Assembly: GCA_025435555.1 (NCBI GenBank)
Contig: JAIWWG010000009.1
Location: 62,001 to 126,000, forward strand
Direction of reading: 5' to 3'
From: Chytriomyces cf. hyalinus JEL632
Lineage: Eukaryota > Chytridiomycota > Chytridiomycetes > Chytridiales > Chytriomycetaceae
Length of the DNA: 64,000 nt
Positions 55,452 through 64,000 of this stretch are shown piece by piece; the stretch's first letter is position 1, and each line of letters begins with the position of its first letter. Under the pieces are notes generated by a model, which saw only the letters and a program-made list of their open reading frames with translations, was not told the DNA's origin and made no database searches. Position numbers and translations under genes: made by a program.

Positions 55452-57406
55452 TTAGTGTTTTGCCCCAAACTGCGACTCAGTCACTCCAGAGCCAAGGGCA
55501 GCAGTGGCAGTGACACCGCCTTGCACAGTCTTGATCAAGTTGTCGTAGTACTCAGCGCCAGACCACTTTTGGTGAGTCAGAGTCTCAACTCCGTTTTCGC
55601 GCTCTTGGCGCTGAATGCCCTGGACGTATGCAAGCATACCGCGCTTGGCGTAGTCTTTTGCGAAATTGTCAGAAATGAGAGCGTTGGAGTGGAACTGTTG
55701 GAATGGTGTTTTGATGAGAAACATTTTCAAAGGCGATTTTAAAAAAAGCAACCACTCACTCCTGCCAAAGTAATGAATTGCCAGACAAATCCAAGCTTGC
55801 CCAAGTCGTTGATGAAGCTGGAAATTTGCTGGTCGTTCATGCCAGCAGCGTCCCAGTTGAAGGATGGACTGAGGTTGTACGCCAGCATCACATTGGGGTG
55901 GACAGAGAGCACACCGTCAGAGAACTCTTTGGCTTGAGCATAGATGGGCTTGGCGGTCTCCATCCAAAGAAGGTCGCTGTAAGGTGCGTATGCAATGGCA
56001 CGGCTGATGCATGCCTTGGTGCCACCTTCGTAACGGAAGTATCCTTCACGGACTCTGGGCTTGTTCCAGCACCAGAAGGGGTCGACACCAAAGGACTTGG
56101 CCAAAGCACGCGCTTCAGAGTTGGACAGCTTGTCAACCTTGGCGGCAAACTCAGCAGCCTGAGTGTCCTTTCTCGCTGCTTTCAAAACATCGATGACGGC
56201 AGTGCTGTAAAGCTTAATTCCGGCAGAGGCAATCCATTCAGTTTCAACTTTCGCGAGTGCTGGGCCAGACTTTCCAGCTGCTTGGGCATCTTCCATGACT
56301 GAGGAAAAAACAAATGTTATTAAAACCAAGAATTTGAGGAGATGTTGCGGACAAACCCTCGGCCAAAGGTCTCTGGCTGGCGTTGGTGGATCCCAAAATG
56401 AATGGGTGGTCGCGACGGTCAATGTTTGAGGTGATGAGGGTGGCGGCTTCGGCATCAGTTCTGCTAACAATAATGTTCTCAACAGCCATAATGTCGTACT
56501 GCAGTCTAACAGCAACGAGACGGTTAACGTGCTCCTGAACTGGGACGAGCACTTTTCCGGCCATGTGGCCGCACTTTTTTGTGCCGGCCATTTGGTCCTC
56601 AAGGTGAATACCAGCAGCACCGCGTTCAACAAACATCTTTGCGAGCTTCATGGTGGCAGTAATACCACCGTGACCAGTGTCAGCATCGGCAATGATGGGA
56701 CGAAGGTAGTCGTGGTATGGAGTGGTGGCACGGACGTTGGCTGGCAGCTGCAGGCGGCTTTCGCGTTGCTTGCGGTCGTGGAACTGCTGGGCAAGGAAAA
56801 GGTGCTCAACCTTGTTGGGGACAGTGTCCATTGGGTAGTCCGCAAGATCTGGGCCTGGCTCGTTTGAGCTGGACGCGGTGGAGGAGCATTGCCAGCCAGA
56901 CACGTAGATTGTATCGAGGAACTTGCCCATTTGAATAACCTGATGAGATAAGGAAAATGATGGAGGGGTCAGCCATTGAGAAATTGACCAAACAGGAGAA
57001 GGAAAAGTGAAGAAGCCCAGAATCGGATGAGCTTGACACGAACCTGGATTGGGTCAAGGGCACCGTAAGTGCGGGAAGCGGTCTTGTTCTTGTGGTGGGT
57101 TTTCAACAGGGCCCACAGCTTCTTTGCCTGGGTGTTGGACGCGTAGTCCTGGGCCATAGTTCCGCGCTTAACGGCAACTGAAAGATAAAGAGACAGGTTA
57201 TTTCATATGACCTTCAGCGAGACTTCAAGCGGTATAACAAGTTCATAAGACGCACCATCGAAGGCCGAGTAAGGGCGAACAGTGTTGGCGTAACGTGGGG
57301 AGGCCCAGGCCTGCTTGACTTCGTTGATCTGCTTGTCGAACAGCTGCTGTTCCTGGGCCAGCTCAGCGGCACTCAGCTTGTGGGTCTGGGAGAGAGGTGA
57401 GGCCAT
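55452..57406 (-). CDS. ICL1: Isocitrate lyase
   Basis: Glyoxylate-cycle enzyme splitting isocitrate into succinate and glyoxylate, needed for growth on acetate or fatty acids. It starts [20 protein letters not shown] at 57406, with introns around 57178-57255, 56950-57035, 56300-56360 and 55695-55760. Conserved segments: [44 protein letters not shown] with the catalytic Cys in [29 protein letters not shown]; and the closing KWSGAEYYD. The C-terminus FGAKH is not a canonical peroxisomal PTS1 (SKL-like), so the cellular location cannot be told. Length, about 530 aa, is usual for fungi. Confidence 0.95.
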
Positions 57407-57857
57407 TGTTATGTGTTTCGGGGATGATTTTTAGCCAGAGCTTTTTTTTGCTGGTTTCCGTTTTGAGGGGAGCCACATGGGTGCCACGAGCAACCGTTTC
57501 GGTCCGAATGAGTTTTTTTTATTTACGGTTACTCATTCGATATATTGGGACTGGCGTTGTTGTATATTGGGGGACGGTTGGTGTGGTTGTGGTTGTGGTT
57601 GTGGTTGTTGCTGGGGTTCTGTCGCTTGCTTGCTTGAGGCGCTGCTCTTGGGACCCAGCAGCCACTGCTTGGACTGGCCCCACTTTGTTGGATGCCGGCA
57701 TTACCCTCGAGATGCTTCACGCGATGCAGCTTGGAGCGCGGCTGTGACGCTGATGAGATGCATCCCTTCAAACCACCGTTGCCTCAATGGCTGAAGACAC
57801 ACACAAAATGTTTATGAACAGTTTGAATTTATTTCAAGCGACGTACAGACAACAAAG
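57407..57857. other. Divergent intergenic region, ICL1 and DENND6 promoters
   Basis: A GTTGTGGTTGTGGTT repeat at about 57580-57610 is visible. Core-promoter motifs are not obvious. No gene seen. Confidence 0.45.
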
Positions 57858-60800
57858 ATGGCAGATGAACCTGCTTCGACAATGCCCTCGGCCCCTGCCC
57901 GGATAAACTCTGACATCCTCACAGAAATGATGGCGTCCATCGAAGCAACAGAGGATCTGAGCGATGCCGAATACGATAAATACCTGCAACAGGTCCTTGG
58001 CGATTCAGAATCCCACAGCACAGATGTAGATGCAGATGCGGAGTTGGATACTGAAATCATGCCAACACTGACATCCTTGCAAGTTGATGACATCCCCCAA
58101 CTGAATCCCATCTTGTCTCCCATTGCGAGTTCGGCCATGCGCGAAAGTCTGGATAATCCCGGCTTCTCTCTTGCAATGCTCCGACGCTGGTGTCTTTCAC
58201 TTTGTGTTGTAACGTTCGATTTGGATCTCGGACCTGGTGAGATATTCTATGCGACGCCAGTTTGGCTGGACGCTTACGTCTGAACAAAAATAGCTCTGGA
58301 GTATATTTATCCGCCTCTGGAGCTGTCGGAACCAGAACTGAAAACAATGTGATTCTCTTGCTTGTAGTTCATGCTGTCTCTCACTGATGGATGTTGCTGT
58401 TAACATACAATGGAAGATGCTTTTCTTCCTTCCCGGACTCAAACTCGACATCGCACCTTGGAGACACGACATTTTCATTCCGATTTCGAAGTGGCGCATC
58501 CATCGCGAAATTGTACTCTGGCAGCGATACGGGCTGTACAAATGCAATTGACTCAAACGCGAACATATCCGTCATCGACAGCGATGCATTCACGTATGCG
58601 TACGTGTATTTTCGTCAAAAGCCCGATAAAGAAATTCGGCGAGGATATTTCCAAAAGTCGGTTGTTTTGTTGAGTCCGCATCCGTGGCATGGGTTTTTCC
58701 CCATTTTGCTGGAGCAGATTTTGGGACCGCGGATCATGGATGCTTTGGGCAGTGAAAAGGGGGATGGTGGGGAACGTGGGGATGGTGTCTTGGTTCTTGC
58801 GCGGACATTGATTCAGGAAACATGCATCGATATCACTCGGTGGTATGAAACTGGAACGCTCGTTTCTTCAAATCGAATGCTGAACGTTTGCAATTTATGA
58901 AATCAGGCCACCACCACCTTCTTCAGTTCTTTCCAAATCATTGTATCAAAATTCTGCGCTTCAAATATCTCTCCTGGGCCGGCAATTTCTTTGCTTGTTC
59001 CCTCCGACTGTACGATATCCTCAACTGTTTGAATCAAGCGCAGTGTCGTTGAGTGCTCTTGGGACTGTGCATCAACGAAGCACGAGCGCTTTGAATGCAG
59101 TGCAGCATCAAAGTTCGGATTCCACCACTTCGCTCTCCAGTTCGACGATTTGTACGTTTTTCAACTGAAATTCCTTACGCTTCTGAACTGACACCACTCC
59201 AAAAGCACCCGTCCTTGCATGTCCAGGAAATATGTACACCACCTTTTCCACCAAAATCGTTCTCATGTATCCGTTATGGGAACTGCTCATCCTCGGAGAG
59301 TCCATTCTCGTGTCCGCTGAAACGCCAAAGTCTTGCAGCCAGGTTGTTTGGGCGCTATTGGAACTCGTGAAACCAGTTCCGTTTGGTGGAGATTTCCGCC
59401 CGTTCTTTACACTGCAGGACAGCGAGTTTCGAACGTTGGGCAGGAGTACGGTTTGAACGCGAAACTTGGATCAAGATTTCTTGACTTTGTTGGGGGCAGC
59501 AAATATTTACATTCTTTTTCATTATTTTAAAACAGAGCGTCCCGTCCGCCACAATCTTGGGAGTCACGAATCCCTTTTTCGACAAGCTTTTCCAGCATTG
59601 GCCGCATAAAGTTCGCGTGGGAAGTTTGAATCCGATGGCTGTTGGCGCGCCTTCTTCTCCTCAGACGGGGAAAGGGACGTTTGGAAATGGTGGCCCAAGT
59701 GCTGGCGATGCGTCTTTGAATCGATCCAGTACACCGATGGGGCGTGGGATGCCGATTATACCAAACAGGTGTTATTCAATGAAAACTCAACTGGATATGA
59801 AACGTACTCATTTTGTGTTATGCAGTGAAAACTCATCGCCAAAAAGTGGGAGCCCCAGACAATCAACTTTAAAATCATTCATGTCTTCCTTCCGTGGAAG
59901 TAATTCAAATCTGGGGAAAGCTGCATCCAACTCTGCTCAGCAACTTGTTACTGGAAGGGGGAGCCCGATTATCGTGTTTGATGCGGTCGTGGAGGTTTGT
60001 TTCTCGTTTGTTGTTGTTGTTTTTTCTGTGACCTGACGAGCGTCTTGTATTTTTGCGATGGCGCCCAGTCACTGTCAACAAAATATAAATCCGTTCTGAC
60101 AAAGGATAAAGCATTTTTGAAAGATTTGGCGGATTTGGTCACCGCAGGAGCGTCCATTGAAATCTTGAACAACACAATTCGGCGGCATTTTATAGAATTG
60201 ACGGACAAATTTCTCCAGCCTTTGAATCGGTACTATGAGGGACTTATTGTTGGGAGCCCTCTGTCCATGTCAGTGTGATGTCTTTTGTATGTTGCTAAAA
60301 GATAGGCACTGAAACTCTTTTTGGTCCCTCACATTCAGGACTTTATCAGCGCTTAGGGCAAAGCCAGAGGTGAAACCATTTCAGCAGAGTGGATTTCTTG
60401 ATGGCATAAAACAGTCACGTGAGTGAACGTTAGAATAACGACGATAAAGAGCAAGGCTTACCTTTTGCACCAAATCAGCGCCAGCGTTTCCGGCTCAAAG
60501 TCGCAAATCACTTCATGATTTCTATCGGCAATTCTTCAAGAGCGCCAATTTCGCAGCTTGGCTGCAACATCGAAGCGCGGAATTGAACCGCGAATGGCGA
60601 GGTCATTACATTGACGTTCTCTGCGACAGCGACGTGCAAGTTTGGGCGAATCAGAGGGGCAGACAAGAGATTGAGTGTGTTGATTTGTTGCTGAGGTTGA
60701 AGGATGAAGTGGTTCGTTGCCTTTCTTTTTATTGGCTGCATTACAACTTCGCTGGCTTATTGCAATCGACAGGCCAAGTATTCGCAATACTTTCCCGAGT

Positions 60801-60958
60801 TTAATGAAAGCGACAACTTGTCAACTCAGCAGACGATATTCTCAGCAGCTGATATCAGTGCTGGGTTTATTCCGTCGGACGAGCAGTTTAAGAAGCTTAA
60901 GAAGCAGCAAGCTGTCATTCTCAATCTGCTTCCAGAAAGTTTGAGGATGATGCAGTAG
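57858..60958 (+). CDS. DENN-domain protein DENND6 (FAM116)
   Basis: Likely guanine-nucleotide exchange factor for a Rab GTPase in endocytic recycling. Starts MADEPASTMPSA at 57858. The uDENN part crosses two introns: LCVVTFDLDLGPA, EYIYPPLELSEPELKTI, then CFSSFPDSNS and LGDTTFSFRFRSG. Then AYVYFRQKPDKEIRRGYFQKS and SVVLLSPHPW; a low-complexity insert; in the next frames YPLWELLILGESILV, FRPFFTLQDSEF, ILGVTNPFFDKLFQHWPH and SLHDFYRQFFKSANF. It ends LLPESLRMMQ. These motifs follow human DENND6A/B in order. About eight to ten introns; exact borders not all resolved. DENND6 is absent from common yeasts but present in animals and early-diverging fungi. Confidence 0.87.
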
Positions 60959-61100
60959 TCATGCACTTCAGTTGTCTTTTAGATTGGTTTTTAGATATGG
61001 CTAATATTTATCATTTTCTCATTCGTGGTGTTGGGAGCATAAAGGAGCATACACATTACAATTGATCTCGTGTTGTTACTATCTTTTGCGCTGTCATCAG

Positions 61101-61326
61101 ATGTCGAAGGGCGGTGTGAAGAGAGAAGTCGCGGTTGAAGATTATCCACACACACTGGTTCAAGAAATTCGCGCCGCAAGTATATGAAATCAAAAGGTCA
61201 AGATTTGTTTGGATGCTGAATGCAGTTAAGGAAAGCCGGGATGTGCCCAACTTTGCTGATTTACTCTCTCTGAATCGCAAATTGAAATTCATCACTCCAG
61301 ACTATTCGACAACTTCGCCAAACTGA
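61101..61326 (+). CDS. Small protein of about 59 aa, uncertain
   Basis: ATG at 61101 opens MSKGGVKREVAVEDYPHTLV. The frame stops after about 28 codons unless a 46-nt GT-AG intron (about 61172-61217) is removed, after which it continues KESRDVPNFADLLSLNRKLK to a stop at 61324-61326. No family is recognised. Its 3' end overlaps the minus-strand gene ending at 61302 by about 25 bases. It might instead be untranslated sequence. Confidence 0.35.
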
Positions 61327-62024
61327 TTATATCTGCGCTGATGTGATGATGCTGAGGCAGGTTTCGGAGACCCTGGCAAGTCCTTCCAGAGTTCGTCTTC
61401 AAACTCATCCCCCATGGAGACCACCTGTCTCGGTGCCGCTGAAGCCTTCGCCCATCCCGGCCTTGCGATAGGCTCGGCAGAATCGTTGTGATTTTCGTTG
61501 ACATCTGGATGAAATCCTTCGTCCGGCTTTACTGTCAAGTCGATCACTTCCTCAACGACAAGCCCCTTTTCACGCAGCGCTTCTTCTCGCAGCACTTTTG
61601 CAATGTGTGAGTCCTGGAGTTCCAAGACTGATTTCGCGGCCATTGATGTTGATATGGAACTGCCGACCCATAGCCCAATGGACGAGCCGGCGGAGATTGT
61701 AATGAACCGCTGGAAAGAAGTCCATTTCTTGAATCGCGCATACTAACGGAGTGGTGTTAGAGACAAGGATCGGAATCAGGATAAACAGTACGGTACCCTG
61801 AATCCGGCGTATCCACCAACAAGCACTGAGCCAACTGTGCCGTAGACGACCGTTCGGGCAGCTCGTTTGAAAGATTCGACTTCGTTGTGGGTGGGCGTGT
61901 ACCCTTTAAGGCGTGTGACGATGCGGCCAAACAGCGAATTCGCGTCTTTTACTTGGATGTTGTCGAAAGGGTTCTGCTGCATTCGTTTGAATTTAGATAA
62001 ATATTTTTTATGCTTCATAAACAT
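61302..62024 (-). CDS. Uncharacterised protein with two short hydrophobic helices
   Basis: Two exons: from MFMKHKKYLSK (62024), or the later ATG at 61982, to YAGFR, then a 56-nt intron (about 61746-61801), then YARFKKWTSF onward to 61302. The hydrophobic stretches are VVYGTVGSVLVGGYAGF and FITISAGSSIGLWVGSSI, spaced like a helical hairpin with Gly zippers. The C-terminal half is acidic and soluble (DEFEDELWKDLPG). About 215-230 aa. I do not recognise the family; small two-helix proteins with glycine zippers are common in mitochondrial and peroxisomal membranes. Start choice matters because the divergent gene begins at 62023. Confidence 0.6.
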
Positions 62025-63837
62025 GGACACTGACATGCAGCTGGATCTTCCGACAAACGCAGGTCTTGCTCAGGCGGTGCCTGTCTTGACAAGTGCAAAC
62101 CATCCAGTTGGAATACAGATGCAAGCAGGCGCAATGCCATCACACCCAGTGCATCCCACCTCGCACCAGCACCAACATCAGCCCTCAAACACACACCAAC
62201 CAGCTGCTTCCATCCCAGTATCGAGTGTTCCAACCCAGCAAGCTGCCCAACTAGAGTCAACTCAACCCAAACAAACGTTCGTCTTCAACGCACCGTCCAC
62301 TGACGCGTCCGCATCAGCTTCGGCCGCAGCGACTCACGCCCTCGCCAATGCAAGTTTATTGGCCCTGGCGCCATCGCTGCCTACCATTAAAATGTCAGCG
62401 GGTGAGAGATTTTTGGATGTTTGCCTTTGCACCATTGCTCAACCTTGCTCCTCACAGAGGTGTACGTCTCCCTGCTGAATGCGACTTGTCCACCGCTGAC
62501 TTCTCCATCCTGCTGTCCGCCAAATGCCGCATATACGCATTATTTGCTGCTTGGTACACGAGATATTGTGAATGACAAACTTGTGCTGCATGTCAAAGTA
62601 AGATTCTTTCTCGAGATCTTGAGCCGTATAGTACGTTAATGAATGATTCTTTTCTTCCAAAGTCACTTGTGCCTTTTGGATCCACGGATGCTGACATCTT
62701 GCACGCTTTTATATCCCATTTGAACGTCGATGGACAAACTGTGCTGGGATGGGTCGCGGTCAGTACTCACGCGATTGGATTGGTCGCTTTCGTTTGTTCT
62801 AAACTCGACTCGAACTTTTCAGGCCACGAGATTTGATTCTATTCCGCTGCCGCAAAGCGTAAATGCACAGCAACCGCTTCTCGAAATGGCGTGCGTCAGT
62901 ATTGCAACTGCCTACTTTGACTTGTTCCATAGCGCCGCATTAACAGCGTTGGCTCGAAATTGCGAGCCTTTAAAGCGAGACAGCGGCCTTCAAAATTTAA
63001 GTCGGTTTTGTGTGGAAGCGTGTGCTTTCTTGCAGGACTGTGTTGGAATTGTTTGTGTGAATCGTGAGTGTATTCGCGCTGTTAAGGCGTTTGTTTGGCC
63101 TCACCTTTTCATTCAATTTAGGGAGTCCTCTGATGGGCCACCAAATGATTCTTCCATTCGATACCCCCGAACTTATGCCATATGATGTGGAGCGCCGTCT
63201 TGCTGTGATTGCTCCTCATTTGTTTGCCGCAATCGATTTAAAATTGAACATGCAAGCGCCAACCCCAACTGCACCGACTTCTCAAGCGCAGCAAAAGTTC
63301 AAACAAAACGACACGAACGCTACAGCTACCTTATCTTCAGCAAAATCGAATGGCCCTTCCAATGCCGACGCACAAAAAGAAGCAGTTATAGAAGGCATCC
63401 CACTCATTGCGGCTTCAGAAACAACAGCGTTCACGGAGCCGCTGCTTCCACCCACGCTGCCGAGTCTCATCAAGTGTCATGTATTGCCGCATCACGTTAT
63501 TCATGTTCTGCCTGAACATTCTGGATTGAATACGTATCTGTGGCATGTGTTTTGCGGGGATGTGGGGGCAATTCCTGCTGCCAACGGTACGGTTGGAAGT
63601 TTGAATGATAGAATGGTGAGCTCCCCGATGGAAGAGGATAAGCGGAAAAACATGGAGCAGCAAATGGCGCGGTCTGATACTTTGGAAAGTGTTGCATCGG
63701 CGATTGATGGAGTTGGAGCGCGGTTAAGTCGAGAGTTTAGCGAGTCAATGGCATTGTATGAGCAAGAAGTTTTGGAAGTGCAGCAGCTTTTAGTGATGCA
63801 AGAGGCGTTGCAATGGGCTGTGGGAGAGTCTGCATGA
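62023..63837 (+). CDS. Uncharacterised protein, possible MPN(-)/Abraxas-like fold
   Basis: Begins MDTDMQLDLPTNAG, then a Gln/His/Pro-rich region of about 130 residues. After introns (about 62401-62459, 62600-62661, 62757-62820 and 63063-63120) there are segments EVYVSLLNATC; HYLLLGTRDIVNDKLVLHVK; DILHAFISHLNVDGQTVLGW; ATRFDSIPLP; then Pro/Ala-rich sequence and a C-terminal coiled coil (MALYEQEVLEVQQLLVMQEAL). The order of strand, LLG, acidic segment, GW and a late coiled coil is reminiscent of Abraxas/ABRO1 MPN-minus proteins, but no diagnostic residue proves it. About 550 aa. Treat the name as a guess. Confidence 0.5.
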
Positions 63838-64000
63838 GGAACATGGCGTTTATTTTTAGTGCTGGACGGATGACTTGGATATAAAGGTCTTTATTCAGGC
63901 GCACGAAGGATACTCTCATGATGAGAACCGGACTTTGTCTAATTCACGACCATGCTGCGACACACGTGTTTATTCAACCAAGCAGAGAAACCGGTAGAAA
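63838..64000. other. Window end, 3' flank
   Basis: No gene seen after the stop at 63837. Confidence 0.4.

Noticed and set aside
1-64000. CRISPR arrays, operons, or bacterial mobile elements
   Set aside because: The window is eukaryotic with spliceosomal introns; the repeats present are coding repeats, LTR pieces and a microsatellite.

Overview
This is a gene-dense eukaryotic nuclear window from a fungus. The evidence is short GT-AG introns (about 45-100 nt), fungal families (Mbp1/Swi4-type APSES factor, Zn2Cys6 regulators, Mdm33, DUF4436, Dbp6, isocitrate lyase) and fungal LTR retroelements. Genes usual in animals and early-diverging fungi but rare in yeasts and moulds (DENND6, a TMEM242-like protein, a PARP with ankyrin repeats, NAP1 ending CKQQ) point to an early-diverging, chytrid-like fungus. 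This placement is an inference; no rRNA or mitochondrial marker is present.

Layout. 1-17 kb: RING/TRAF-type zinc-finger protein, PH-domain protein, GPKOW/Spp2 splicing factor, GNAT acetyltransferase, tRNA-Asn, TMEM242-like protein, two tandem nucleolin-like genes, DUF4436 membrane protein, NF-YA, and an APSES (KilA-N) plus ankyrin cell-cycle-type factor. 17.5-22.7 kb: accessory block with a tRNA-Ser gene, a truncated Ty3-like element whose LTR begins 11 bp from the tRNA 5' end, a tRNA-like fragment, a copia RNase H remnant and a decayed HNH-type gene. 22.7-37.1 kb: Dabb protein, a Zn2Cys6 factor, a second Zn2Cys6 locus with a frame break in its zinc cluster, a full-size ABCG transporter, a divergent LRR protein/Dbp6 helicase pair, and a probable GPI-anchored secreted protein. 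37.2-40.3 kb: a graveyard with two fragments copied from the neighbouring helicase and a second relic of the HNH-type gene. 40.3-64 kb: NAP1 and MDM33 (divergent), a secreted Pro/Thr-repeat protein, a roughly 10-kb PARP gene, isocitrate lyase, DENND6, a small gene, a two-helix membrane protein and a large uncharacterised protein.

The most notable gene is the PARP at 45358-55274. It joins an acidic/lysine-rich head, about 20 ankyrin repeats, a WGR-type domain (W-G-G instead of W-G-R), the PARP helical and catalytic domains with H-Y-E intact, and a C-terminal match to the PAR-binding zinc finger (PBZ). That would put the writer and a reader of poly(ADP-ribose) in one chain. Other points: an exact 149-bp exon+intron tandem duplication in a nucleolin-like gene, a Ty3-like insertion at a tRNA gene, and relics showing local duplication and decay.

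Exon boundaries were inferred by eye from GT/AG signals, frame and family similarity. Where several exons were joined and the total was a multiple of three I say so.
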